64,000 bases of DNA, from assembly GCF_001552215.1 (NCBI RefSeq), contig NZ_BCQT01000019.1, forward strand, positions 62,001-126,000, given 5' to 3'. The position numbers were made by a program, and so were the translations under genes. The DNA is from Actinomadura macra NBRC 14102 (GTDB lineage Bacteria > Actinomycetota > Actinomycetes > Streptosporangiales > Streptosporangiaceae). Shown one piece after another: positions 50,907 to 58,491 of the stretch. How positions within the stretch are numbered: position 1 is the first letter of the stretch; every line of letters starts with the position of its first letter. The notes under the pieces were generated by a model that was not told the origin of the DNA, made no database searches, and saw nothing but the letters and a program-made list of their open reading frames with translations.

Positions 50907-52006
50907 GCCGCCGCCCCGCACCCCACTACGCGCCGCCCCCACCCCCCGACACGGCGGACCCACCTGGCCCGCGCCGCGGCGCGAAACTCGCCCAACTCGC
51001 CCCCGAACGGACCCTGCGGCGCCTCGAACTCCAGGTCACCCGCCGCCTGGACGGCCTCCTCAACGGCGAACACCTCGGCCTGCTGCCCGGGCCCGGCACC
51101 GAACTCGCCGAAGCCCGCGTCTACCAGCCCGGCGAGGACGACGTCCGCCACATGGACTGGGCCGTCACCGCCCGCACCACCACCCCCCACGTCCGCGACC
51201 TCATCGCCGACCACGAACTCGAAGCCTGGTCCCTGGTCGACCTCACCCCCAGCATGGACTTCGGCACCGACACCCTGGTCAAACGCGACCTCGCCGCCGC
51301 CGCGCTCGCCGCCGTCGGATTCCTCACCGTCCGCCTCGGCGACCGCGCCGGCGCCTACCTGCTGCACCGCGACGGACTACGCCGCCGCCCCGCCCGCACC
51401 GGCAAAGCCGCCATGTACGCCCTCCTGCAGGCCGTCCTGGACGCCCCCACCACCGGCACCGCCACCGGCGAGACCACCATGACCGGCGCCCGCGCCGGCC
51501 TGTCGCACGGCACCACCCCCCACGGCGACCTCGCCGCCGCCATCACCTCCCTGGACCGCGGCCAGACCCGCCGCGGCCTCCGCGTGATCATCTCCGACTT
51601 CCTCGCGCCCCTCGACGACCCCGGCGGCGGCACCGCACAGCCCGACGGACACCTCCAGCCGCCCTGGGAACGTCCCCTGCGCCGCCTGTCCGCCCGCCAC
51701 CAGGTCCTCGCCATCGAGATCATCGACCCCCGTGAACTCGACCTCCCCGACGTCGGCCTCATCGAGATGAGCGACCCCGAGACCGGCGCCGTCCACGAGA
51801 TCGTCCTCAACCGCCGCGTCCGCGAACGCTACGCCGCCGCGGCCGCCGCCCAACGCGACCGCACCCGCGCCGCGCTGCGCCGCAGTGGCGCCCACCACCT
51901 CGTCCTGCGCACCGACCGCGACTGGATCACCGACATCGCCCGTTTTGCCCTCCGCCAGCGCCGCGCGGCCGGACGAGCCGTCACCACCGCCGGAGCGCGC
52001 CCATGA
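50903..52006 (+). CDS. DUF58 domain protein
   Basis: 367 residues. DUF58 core with 'GPGTELAEARVYQPGEDDVRHMDWAVTARTTTPHVRD' ('R.Y..GDdvR.IdW..sar'), then a VWA-like half ('SLVDLTPSMDFGTDTLVKRDLAAAALAAVGFL', MIDAS-like DLTPSMDF; 'VIISDFLAPLDDP'). Soluble, no membrane segment. DUF58 proteins are standard partners of MoxR and of the membrane VWA protein that follows; they probably bridge the two. Overlaps both neighbours by 4 bases. Confidence 0.96.
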
Positions 52007-52950
52007 CCTTCCTGTCACCCGAACGCCTCTGGCTGCTGATCCTGGCCCCGCTGCTCGCCGCCACCTACCTGCTGCTGCAGATGCGCCGCCGCAAGTACGC
52101 CGTCCGGTTCACCAACCTCGCGCTGCTGTCGCAGGTCGCCCCCAAACGCCCCGGCTGGCGCCGGCACGTCGCCGCCGCCCTGTTCCTCATCATGATCGTC
52201 CTGATGATGGTCGGGTTCGCGCGGCCTGCGACCTCCGTCAAGGTCCCCCGTGACCGCGCCACCATCATGGTCGCCGTCGACGTCTCCCTGTCGATGATGG
52301 CCCGCGACGTCGCCCCCTCCCGCTTCGACGCCGCCAAGAGCGCCGCCAAGACCTTCATCCGCGAACTACCGTCCCGCTTCAACGTCGGCGTCGTGTCCTT
52401 CGCCGGCAACGCCAACCTCGTCGCCGCGCCGACCGCCGACCGCGACGCCGCCATCGCCTCCCTCGACCAGCTCGTCCTGGCCAAACGCACCGCCATCGGC
52501 GAAGCCGTCTTCACCTCCCTGCAGGGCATCCGCTCCTTCGACGCCCAGGCCAGCCAGGACCCGCCGCCCGCCCACATCGTGCTGCTGTCCGATGGGGACA
52601 ACACCACCGGACGCACCGTCCAGGAAGCCGTCGACGCCAGCCGCGCCGCCCACGTCCCCGTCTCCACCATCGCGTTCGGCACCCCCTACGGCACCGTCGA
52701 CATCGAGGGCGAGACCACCAGCGTGTCGGTCAACAAGGAGACCCTCAAGACCCTCGCCGACAGCACCCAGGGCAAGGCGTACGAGGCCGCCGACGCCGGG
52801 CAGCTCGACGACGTCTACGCCAACATCGGCAGCTCCCTCGGCTTCAAGACCGAGCACCGCGACGTCGCCGCCCGCTACACCGGCCTGGCGCTGCTGTTCG
52901 CGCTCGCCGCCGGCGGCGCGTCCCTCGCCTGGTTCTCGCGCCTGCCCTGA
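52003..52950 (+). CDS. Membrane-anchored VWA protein (BatA-like)
   Basis: 315 residues. N-terminal helices 'LWLLILAPLLAATYLLL' and 'VAAALFLIMIVLMMVGFARP', a VWA domain with intact MIDAS 'VAVDVSLSMMARDV' (DxSxS), 'TAIGEAVFTSL' (Thr) and 'LLSDGDNTTGRTVQ' (Asp), and a C-terminal helix ('YTGLALLFALAAGGASLAWF'). The metal site is complete, so it should bind a protein ligand outside or at the membrane under MoxR control. ATGA overlap with DUF58. Confidence 0.96.
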   Translation: MTFLSPERLWLLILAPLLAATYLLLQMRRRKYAVRFTNLALLSQVAPKRPGWRRHVAAALFLIMIVLMMVGFARPATSVKVPRDRATIMVAVDVSLSMMARDVAPSRFDAAKSAAKTFIRELPSRFNVGVVSFAGNANLVAAPTADRDAAIASLDQLVLAKRTAIGEAVFTSLQGIRSFDAQASQDPPPAHIVLLSDGDNTTGRTVQEAVDASRAAHVPVSTIAFGTPYGTVDIEGETTSVSVNKETLKTLADSTQGKAYEAADAGQLDDVYANIGSSLGFKTEHRDVAARYTGLALLFALAAGGASLAWFSRLP

Positions 52951-53002
52951 CCGCCCGTATCGTGGCGCCGGGACCTCCCGGACGCTGATACGGTCGGCCG
53001 AC

Positions 53003-53629
53003 GTGGGGGAACACTACTTCGCCGAACGGCCCACCGCGGCCGGACGCCGCCGCACCATCGACCTCGTCCTGCCCGACCTGCACCTGCGGCTCCAGACCGA
53101 CAGCGGCATGTTCTCCCCCGACCGCGTCGACCCCGGCACCCGCATCCTGCTGGAAACCGTCCCCCCTCCCCCGCCGACCGGGAACCTCCTCGACCTCGGC
53201 TGCGGATACGGCCCTATCGCCCTCACCATGGCCCGCCGCTCGCCGCAGGCGAGCGTATGGGGTTTGGATGTCAATCAGCGGGCTTTGGAATTGGCGGAAG
53301 GTAATGCCACCGCCGCCGGGCTTGACAATGTAAAGTTCAGCTTGGCGGACGGGATCGACCCCGGCCTGCGCTTCGACGCGATCTGGTCCAACCCACCGAT
53401 CCGTATCGGCAAGGCCGCCCTCCACGACCTCCTCCTGGCCTGGCTCCCCCGCCTGTCCCCCGGCGGCACCGCCCACCTCGTCGTCCAGAAGCACCTCGGC
53501 TCGGACTCCCTGCAACGCTGGCTGGACACCCAGGGACTGCCCGCCGAACGGATCGCGTCCCGGTCCGCCTACCGCGTCCTGCGCGTCTCCCTCCGCGCGG
53601 AAGGCACCCCCCAAGGAGCACCCCGATGA
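53003..53629 (+). CDS. RsmC-like class I methyltransferase
   Basis: 208 residues: 'HYFAERPTAAGRRRTIDLVLPDLHLRLQTDSGMFSPDRVDPGTRILLE' (typical small-domain start), motif I 'LLDLGCGYGPIALTMAR' (about 69-85), motif IV 'IWSNPPIRIGK' (N-P-P) and 'LSPGGTAHLVVQKHLGSDSL'. The NPP motif indicates N-methylation of a base, as in 16S rRNA G1207-type enzymes. A stretch at about 53256-53345 has markedly lower GC and unusual codons. GTG 53003 has TACGGT 8 bases ahead. Coupled to the TrmH-type gene (ATGA). Confidence 0.9.
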   Translation: MGEHYFAERPTAAGRRRTIDLVLPDLHLRLQTDSGMFSPDRVDPGTRILLETVPPPPPTGNLLDLGCGYGPIALTMARRSPQASVWGLDVNQRALELAEGNATAAGLDNVKFSLADGIDPGLRFDAIWSNPPIRIGKAALHDLLLAWLPRLSPGGTAHLVVQKHLGSDSLQRWLDTQGLPAERIASRSAYRVLRVSLRAEGTPQGAPR

Positions 53630-54177
53630 GCACCCCCGACCCCGCGCAGGGACGCCGGCAACTGCGCCCCACCGACGTCAAACGCCTCAACCGCGACTGG
53701 CGCCGCCGCACCGGCGCGCGCCTCGGACTGCTCGTCGAATCGGTTACCCAGCCGTTCAACACCGGCTCCATCATCCGCAGCGCCGCCGCCTTCGGCGTCG
53801 AACACCTCTGGCTCGCCGGCAACGCCACACCCCCCACCCACCGCAACGTCGCCAAGACCGCCCTCGGCACCGAACGGCTCCTGCCCTGGGAACACGCCGG
53901 CACCGCCGCCGAGGCCGCCGCCGCCGTCCGCAAGGAGGGCCTGCGGATCGTGGCGATCGAGCTGACCACCGACGCCGTCCCGCTGCACGAGGCGCCCCTG
54001 TCCGGCGACGTCTGCCTCGCCGTCGGCGGCGAGGACCACGGCTGCTCCCCCGCCCTGCTCGCCGCCGCCGACACCGTCGCCTACATCCCCCAGATCGGCC
54101 GCGTCGGCTCCCTCAACGTCGCCGTCGCCACCGCGATCGCCCTGGCCGAGGCCCGCCGCCGCGAATGGGCCGACTGA
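53626..54177 (+). CDS. TrmH/SpoU family RNA 2'-O-methyltransferase
   Basis: 183-residue SPOUT enzyme: motif 1 'QPFNTGSIIRSAAAFGVEHLWL', motif 2 'DVCLAVGGEDHGCSP' and motif 3 'VAYIPQIGRVGSLNVAVATAIALAEARR', which forms the knot. It probably methylates a tRNA or rRNA ribose; short members resemble TrmL/TrmH. ATG overlaps the stop of the RsmC-like gene, giving a two-gene RNA-modification unit. Confidence 0.94.
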   Translation: MSTPDPAQGRRQLRPTDVKRLNRDWRRRTGARLGLLVESVTQPFNTGSIIRSAAAFGVEHLWLAGNATPPTHRNVAKTALGTERLLPWEHAGTAAEAAAAVRKEGLRIVAIELTTDAVPLHEAPLSGDVCLAVGGEDHGCSPALLAAADTVAYIPQIGRVGSLNVAVATAIALAEARRREWAD

Positions 54178-54230
54178 CCCCTCCCCCACCTCTCCGCCCC
54201 CTCGACGATCCTGAGGATCAGGCGGTCGGG

Positions 54231-54757
54231 CTTGCGACCGCTCGGCGGGACGCTCACCGGCACCGGCCAGGACGTCGGCCGGCCGGCGACGTACCAGGGC
54301 GCACGAGAGGGCACCGACCGCGACCACCGCGATGGGCAGTGCAAGCGTCGGCCGCAACGCGTGCACGAACCCCTGCTCGAACGTGGCCGCCGCCACCTGA
54401 TGGATCTGGCGCGCCAGCCCCGGCGGCACGGTCAGCGTCGCGCCGGCCCGCCCCGAACGCCCACCGGAAGAGCCATGGGCCGCCGGGACGCCTCGTCCTG
54501 AAGCGCGACGGCGAGCCGGCTCTGCAGCACCGCGCCGACCGCGGCGCTACCGACGATCGTGCCGATCTGTCGGATGGTGTTCAGCACGCCGGAGGCCGCC
54601 CCGGCCACCCGGGGCTCCACGTTGTGCATCGCGACGGTCACCATCGGGATGGCGACGTTGACGGCCGTCAGATCCAGCAGCGTCATGAAGAACCCCAGGC
54701 TGAGCGTCAGCAGGACCGCCCAGGGGTTGCCACGCCGCCTGTTCAGCGGACCACCCG
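54231..54757 (-). pseudogene. MFS (DHA2-type) transporter, central deletion and frameshift
   Basis: On the minus strand from about 54757 there is a DHA2 first helix ('WAVLLTLSLGFFMTLLDLTAVNVAIPM') without a usable start codon. It is fused directly to the last third of such a pump ('VEPRVAGAASGVLNTIRQIGTIVGSAAVGAVLQSRL'). Near 54430-54480 the frame changes, and the final helix continues as 'FVHALRPTLALPIAVVAVGALSCALVRRRP'. An intact 14-helix pump is about 480 residues; some 300 are missing. Non-functional as a pump. It follows the RHH/VOC unit on the same strand. Confidence 0.75.
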
Positions 54758-54770
54758 GCCGCCCCTCACG

Positions 54771-55115
54771 TCAGCTCTTGGCAGGGGCCTGGAGGCTCCA
54801 GAGCCGCCCGTCGGGATCGCGGACGGTCATCTCCCTGGTGCCGTAGTGGGTCTCCTCGAACGGCGTGACCACCTCGACGGACGGATCCGCGCGGAACCCG
54901 TCGGCGTCGGGCACCTTCAGCGCGAGCCGGACCTCGGGCTCACGGTCTTCGGGAACCTCGGCGATGAAGACATACGGCCCGTCCCCGTTGCGGAGCAGCC
55001 CGGAGGCATGGTCGGTCGCGAACTCCAGCTCAAAGCCCAGCGCCTGGAAGAACTTGGCCGCCTTGCCCCAGTTGTGGGTCTCCAGGAACACGGCCTCGAT
55101 GCCCTCGGTCGTCAT
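54771..55115 (-). CDS. VOC family protein
   Basis: 114-residue VOC protein: 'GIEAVFLETHNWGKAAKFFQALGFELEFATDHASGLLRNGDGPYVFIAEVPEDREPEVRLALKVPDADGF' and a C-terminal 'THYGTREMTVRDPDGRLWSLQAP'. 'ETHNW...KFFQALGF' and 'VRDPDGR.WSLQAP' are typical of resistance-type glyoxalase folds. Its start codon lies one base after the stop of a 59-residue ribbon-helix-helix gene, and a shared Shine-Dalgarno (GGAGAAGGAGAG) serves it. Likely under autorepression of that unit. Confidence 0.88.
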   Translation of the reverse strand: MTTEGIEAVFLETHNWGKAAKFFQALGFELEFATDHASGLLRNGDGPYVFIAEVPEDREPEVRLALKVPDADGFRADPSVEVVTPFEETHYGTREMTVRDPDGRLWSLQAPAKS

Positions 55116-55116
55116 G

Positions 55117-55296
55117 TCATCTCTCCTTCTCCGACGATTGCTGTTGCTGCCCGTGGACGCCGGCGAGGTAAGCGCGCAGCGCTTCGGCGACCAGCGCCGA
55201 CAGGGACAGACCCGACTCGACGGACTGATGCTTGACCTGCTTGATCAGCCCGACCGGCAGATACACGTTGAACTGCTTCACATCCTCATCGCCCAC
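55117..55296 (-). CDS. Ribbon-helix-helix DNA-binding protein (59 aa)
   Basis: Short gene read from GTG 55296 to TGA 55117. The sequence 'VKQFNVYLPVGLIKQVKHQSVES' followed by 'LSLSALVAEALRAYL' is a ribbon-helix-helix fold of the MetJ/Arc/CopG type: an N-terminal beta strand with alternating polar residues, then two helices. The tail is Gln/Ser/Glu-rich. It could be an antitoxin-like or autonomous repressor; no toxin gene is adjacent, the next gene being a VOC enzyme. TAGCGT stands 6 bases before the start (leaderless), and four CTAG-containing repeats overlap that promoter, implying self-repression. Confidence 0.8.
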   Translation of the reverse strand: MGDEDVKQFNVYLPVGLIKQVKHQSVESGLSLSALVAEALRAYLAGVHGQQQQSSEKER

Positions 55297-55302
55297 TACC
55301 CG

Positions 55303-55308
55303 ACGCTA
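55303..55308 (-). promoter_or_regulatory. -10 hexamer TAGCGT of RHH-VOC operon
   Basis: Minus-strand TAGCGT, 6 bases, GTG 55296. Its left edge overlaps the first CTAG repeat. Confidence 0.6.
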
Positions 55309-55337
55309 GCATCGGGGCTAGGATGCTAGCAATCTAG
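55305..55337. promoter_or_regulatory. RHH operator: CTAG repeats with 9-bp inverted repeat
   Basis: GCTAGCATC (55305-55313) and GATGCTAGC (55322-55330) are a perfect inverted repeat with an 8-base spacer that holds another CTAG; a fourth CTAG is at 55334. CTAG starts are at 55306, 55318, 55326 and 55334. Multiple short half-sites 8-12 bases apart are what RHH dimers bind in arrays. Confidence 0.7.
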
Positions 55338-55428
55338 CCACGTTCGGATGTTTGCGGGAACGGCAACAAGATTCGCCGAAACGGCGCTGCGGCGCCGATG
55401 ATGCGGAGCACAGCCGTGAGGAGGAACG

Positions 55429-56076
55429 ATGACCGAACACAGCGAACAGACCGATTCCGGTGCCGCGTTCTGGGACGCCCGCTACGCCGAACACGAGCGG
55501 ATCTGGAGCGGCGACCCCAACACCATCCTGGTCCGCGAGACCACCGACCTACCGCCCGGCATCGCCCTGGACCTCGGCTGCGGAGAGGGCGCCGACGCGG
55601 TCTGGCTCGCCCGGCACGGATGGCGCGTCACCGCCACCGACATCTCCCGCGTCGCCCTCGACCGCGCGGCCCGACACGCCGCCGACGCCGGCGTCGCCGG
55701 ACGGATCGACTTCCAGCGGCACGACCTCGGCGAATCCTTCCCCGCCGGGACCTTCGACCTGGTCTCCGCGCACTTCCTGCACTCCCCCGGCGACCTGCTG
55801 CCCCGCGAGGAGGTCCTACGGTCGGCCGCTGCGGCCGTCGCCCCCGGCGGAATCCTCCTCGTCGTCGGGCACGCCGGCTGGCCGTCCTGGGAGCACGACC
55901 ACGACCACGACGTCCACTTCCCCACCCCGGACGAGGTCTACCTCTCCCTCGGGCTCCCCAGCGAGCAATGGGAACTCCAGCTCAGCGAGGAACACGAACG
56001 CATCCAGACCCGCCCCGACGGACAACCCGGCACCCGCACGGACAACGTCCTGAAGATGCGGCGCCTGCCCACCTGA
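55429..56076 (+). CDS. Class I SAM methyltransferase
   Basis: 215 residues: 'FWDARYAEHERIWSGDPNTILVRETTDLPPGIALDLGCGEGADAVWLARHGWRVTATDISRVALDRAARHA', then 'FDLVSAHFLHSPGDLLPREEVLRSAAAAVAPGGILLVVGHAG'. Same family and layout as the methyltransferase at 27590-28216. A His/Asp-rich patch (HDHDHDVHF) near residue 155 is unusual. GAGGAGGAACG before ATG is a strong ribosome site. Confidence 0.92.
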   Translation: MTEHSEQTDSGAAFWDARYAEHERIWSGDPNTILVRETTDLPPGIALDLGCGEGADAVWLARHGWRVTATDISRVALDRAARHAADAGVAGRIDFQRHDLGESFPAGTFDLVSAHFLHSPGDLLPREEVLRSAAAAVAPGGILLVVGHAGWPSWEHDHDHDVHFPTPDEVYLSLGLPSEQWELQLSEEHERIQTRPDGQPGTRTDNVLKMRRLPT

Positions 56077-56078
56077 CG

Positions 56079-56099
56079 GCGCGGGCGCCGCGCCCGCGC
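56079..56099. terminator. Short GC hairpin after methyltransferase
   Basis: GCGCGGGC-N5-GCCCGCGC, 8-bp perfect stem, immediately after the stop codon. A second hairpin (CCGCACG-N6-CGTGCGG) follows at 56117-56136. Confidence 0.6.
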
Positions 56100-56116
56100 A
56101 GCCGCAGACGGCCCCA

Positions 56117-56136
56117 CCGCACGCCCTCGCGTGCGG
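56117..56136. terminator. Second hairpin before EF-hand gene 3' end
   Basis: CCGCACG-N6-CGTGCGG, 7-bp perfect stem. Lies between convergent genes and could end the EF-hand transcript. Confidence 0.5.
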
Positions 56137-56184
56137 TGCGGGGACCCGTCCCCAGCAGACTCCCCCGGCCAGGGCTATCGGGGG

Positions 56185-56406
56185 CTACCGGCCGGCGGTG
56201 CGCTCCATCAGCGCCGTGAACTCCGCCAGGGAGATCTTCCCGTCATGGTTGGCGTCCGCCGCCACGACCACCTCCACCGCTCGCGTCTCGCTGATCCGCT
56301 CGCCCAGCGCGCTCATGAGGTTCTTCAGCTCGGCCGTGGTGATGTAGCCGTCACCGTCGACGTCCACGAGATCGAACGTCGCCCTATACTCGTCCACTGT
56401 GGCCAT
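56185..56406 (-). CDS. Small EF-hand calcium-binding protein
   Basis: 73 residues with two complete EF-hands: loop 1 'DVDGDGYITTAEL' (Asp1, Asp3, Asp5, Glu12) and loop 2 'DANHDGKISLAEF' (Asp1, Asn3, Asp5, Glu12), joined by a calmodulin-like helix pair ('LKNLMSALGERISETRAVEVVVAA'). It should bind two Ca2+. Such calmodulin-like proteins occur in actinomycetes as buffers or sensors. ATG 56406 follows AGGAGG. No signal peptide. Confidence 0.93.
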   Translation of the reverse strand: MATVDEYRATFDLVDVDGDGYITTAELKNLMSALGERISETRAVEVVVAADANHDGKISLAEFTALMERTAGR

Positions 56407-56460
56407 CGCCGGGTTCCTCCTGGTGATCGTCGGGGCGTCGACGGTAACACCACCCCCGCG

Positions 56461-56474
56461 CTTTACATAGTAAG
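56461..56474. promoter_or_regulatory. CTTTACATAGTAAG site before GDPD gene
   Basis: Core TTAC-N3-GTAA inverted repeat, 38 bases before the GDPD start. A near-identical copy (CTTTACAAAGTAAG) lies at 57362-57375, after the GDPD stop. AT-rich against the surroundings; likely a regulator binding site that may overlap the GDPD promoter. Confidence 0.55.
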
Positions 56475-56511
56475 GTCCCGATGGTTTCGGGGGTCCGACA
56501 TAATCGGAGGG

Positions 56512-57333
56512 GTGCGCCGCTCGTACGAGTTCCTCGACCATCCCGGCCCCATCCCCTTCGCCCACCGCGGCGGCGCCGGCGGCCGCCCCGAGAACTCCAT
56601 GGCCGCCTTCCAGCGCGCCTGCGATCTCGGCTACCGCTACCTCGAGACCGACGCGCACGCCACCGCCGACGGCGTCGTCGTCGCCTTCCACGACCGCACC
56701 CTGGACCGCGTCACCGACCGCGCCGGCGCGATCGCCCGCCTCCCCTACACCGAGGTCGCCAAGGCCCGCATCGGCGGCACCGAGCCCATCCCCCGGCTGG
56801 AGGACGTCCTCGGCTCCTTCCCCGCCGCCCGCGTCAACATCGACCTCAAGGACGCCCCCGTCATCGGGCCCCTGGCCAAGGCGCTGCACCGCACCAACGC
56901 CTGGCACCGGGTGTGCATCACCTCCTTCTCCACGCGTCGCCTCGCGCAGATGCGCGCCCGGCTCCCCCTGTTCACCGACCAGGACGTCTGCACCGCCCTG
57001 GGCCCCCGCGGCCTGATGGCCCTGCGCGCCAAGTCCTACGGCGGGCCCACCGCCAAACTCGTCCGCCTCGCCGCCACCGGCGTCGCCTGCGCCCAGGTCC
57101 CCTACGGCCTGGGGCCCGTCCCGTTCGTCACCGAGGCGTTCATCACCCAGGCCCACGAACTCGGCCTGAAGGTCCACGCCTGGACCGTCAACGACGCCCC
57201 CGCCATGCAGCGCCTCCTCGACCTCGGCATCGACGGCATCATGACCGACGAACTGGTCACCCTCCGCCACGTCATGGCGGCCCGCGGCCTCTGGCCCCGT
57301 CCCACTTCGCCCGATATCCCCCAGGACGATTGA
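56512..57333 (+). CDS. Glycerophosphodiester phosphodiesterase family protein
   Basis: 273 residues. Catalytic 'FAHRGGAGGRPENSMAAF' (HRG, Glu) near residue 18, 'YLETDAHATADGVVVAFHDRTLDRVT' (ExD and HD), 'INIDLKD'-like 'RVNIDLKDAP', and C-terminal 'KVHAWTVNDAPAMQRLLDLGIDGIMTDEL'. All metal and catalytic residues are present. It hydrolyses glycerophosphodiesters or related phosphodiesters; no signal peptide, so cytoplasmic. GTG 56512 follows GGAGG. Confidence 0.95.
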   Translation: MRRSYEFLDHPGPIPFAHRGGAGGRPENSMAAFQRACDLGYRYLETDAHATADGVVVAFHDRTLDRVTDRAGAIARLPYTEVAKARIGGTEPIPRLEDVLGSFPAARVNIDLKDAPVIGPLAKALHRTNAWHRVCITSFSTRRLAQMRARLPLFTDQDVCTALGPRGLMALRAKSYGGPTAKLVRLAATGVACAQVPYGLGPVPFVTEAFITQAHELGLKVHAWTVNDAPAMQRLLDLGIDGIMTDELVTLRHVMAARGLWPRPTSPDIPQDD

Positions 57334-57361
57334 CGGCCACCGCAGGACCACCGCCCCCTAC

Positions 57362-57375
57362 CTTTACAAAGTAAG
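57362..57375. promoter_or_regulatory. CTTTACAAAGTAAG site after GDPD gene
   Basis: Second copy of the TTAC-N3-GTAA site, between the GDPD stop and the 3' end of the Phd gene. Not at an obvious promoter. Confidence 0.5.
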
Positions 57376-57410
57376 TGACGGGGTGGCGCGTCACGCGCCG
57401 CAGCGAGAGA

Positions 57411-57704
57411 TCAGCGGCCGAAGCCGGGGGGGCGTGGCGGGCCACCTGGGCGGTACTCGGCCGCGATCCGCAGCGGACCGGGCTGGGAGCGGTCGGCGGG
57501 CTGGGCGACCGGGCCCGCCTGGCTCAGGTCCAACCTCCCGGCGCGCAGGCTCTCCAGCAGCTCCAGGTCCTCCGCCGAGACCAGGGCGGCCATGATCTTC
57601 CCGCGACGGGTCAGCGCTACACGCTCACCCGTGTAGGCCACCCGGTTCACCAGGTCGGCGAACTCCTTGCGTGCCTCCGTCACCGGCTTTTCCACGCTGT
57701 TCAT
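57411..57704 (-). CDS. Phd/YefM-type antitoxin-like protein (no toxin seen)
   Basis: 97 residues: 'MNSVEKPVTEARKEFADLVNRVAYTGERVALTRRGKIMAALVSAEDLELLESL' is the Phd/YefM DNA-binding domain; the C-terminal 40 residues are Pro/Arg/Gly-rich. Antitoxins of this kind repress their own promoter and bind a Doc or YoeB toxin; no toxin gene is next to it. It is divergent from clpP, and both share a 97-base gap full of GTAC palindromes. Confidence 0.88.
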   Translation of the reverse strand: MNSVEKPVTEARKEFADLVNRVAYTGERVALTRRGKIMAALVSAEDLELLESLRAGRLDLSQAGPVAQPADRSQPGPLRIAAEYRPGGPPRPPGFGR

Positions 57705-57743
57705 CGTATAGCGAACTTTCCTGGTCCCTCCCGGGCGGCGGAT

Positions 57744-57782
57744 GTACGCTCCGCACATGTACATAGCGTACGCTCTGTACAG
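57744..57782. promoter_or_regulatory. Cluster of GTAC palindromes in the phd/clpP promoter region
   Basis: Four GTAC cores at 57744, 57759, 57768 and 57777: GTACGCT pairs with AGCGTAC (57744-57750 with 57765-57771), ATGTACAT (57757-57764), AGCGTACGCT (57765-57774) and CTGTACAG (57775-57782) are perfect palindromes. The spacing of the last three is 9 bases. They end 19 bases before the clpP ATG. A cooperative operator is likely; the regulator could be the Phd protein or a ClgR/PopR-like factor elsewhere. Confidence 0.65.
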
Positions 57783-57801
57783 ATCATTTCAAGGAGGCGC
57801 C

Positions 57802-58491
57802 ATGTTCGACCGACCGGGATCCGGCCCAGCGGGATTCGGCACAGCGGGGTTCGAGGCACCCGAGGGGAACCCGCCCGCGGCACGGCCGGAGACGTACGTG
57901 GGCAGGTCCTGGGCCAAGGTCGCAGAAGCCCCCCGGCTCGCCGACGCGCAGCTGTACGAACGGCTGCTCGCGCAGCGGATCGTGTTCCTCGGCTCAGAGA
58001 TCGACGACGAGATCGCCAACCGGGTGAACGCGCAGTTGCTGCTGCTCGCCGCGCAAGACGCCCGCCGCGACATCACCCTGTACGTCAACTCTCCCGGCGG
58101 CGTCGTGGACGCCGGGATGGCGATCTACGACATGATGCAGTTCGTGCCCAACGACATCTCCACGGTCGCGATGGGCATGGCCGCCTCGATGGCGCAGACC
58201 CTGCTGTGCGCCGGCACCGCCGGCAAGCGGTACGCGCTGCGGCACGCCCGGGTGATGATGCACCAGCCGCACGGCGGCATCGGCGGCACCGCCTCCGACA
58301 TCAAGATCCAGGCCGAGCAGTCGCTGTACCTCAAGCGCACCCTCGCCGAACGGACCGCGTTCCACACCGGGCAGCCGCTGGAGCGGATCGAGGCCGACGG
58401 GGACCGCGACCGCTGGTTCACCGCCGAGCAGGCCCGCGAGTACGGCCTGGTCGACCACGTCATCGACACCACCGACCGGGTCGGATCCTGA
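57802..58491 (+). CDS. clpP: ClpP protease subunit (first of pair)
   Basis: 229 residues. Catalytic triad Ser129 in 'GMAASMAQTLL', His154 in 'MMHQPHGG' and Asp in 'DGDRDRWFTAEQA'; 'LYVNSPGG' (about 93-100) is the classical loop. It has an N-terminal extension of about 35 residues rich in Gly/Pro, which may be a propeptide. It forms a barrel protease with ClpX/ClpC and probably with the second ClpP encoded directly downstream. AAGGAGG precedes ATG. Confidence 0.96.
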   Translation: MFDRPGSGPAGFGTAGFEAPEGNPPAARPETYVGRSWAKVAEAPRLADAQLYERLLAQRIVFLGSEIDDEIANRVNAQLLLLAAQDARRDITLYVNSPGGVVDAGMAIYDMMQFVPNDISTVAMGMAASMAQTLLCAGTAGKRYALRHARVMMHQPHGGIGGTASDIKIQAEQSLYLKRTLAERTAFHTGQPLERIEADGDRDRWFTAEQAREYGLVDHVIDTTDRVGS

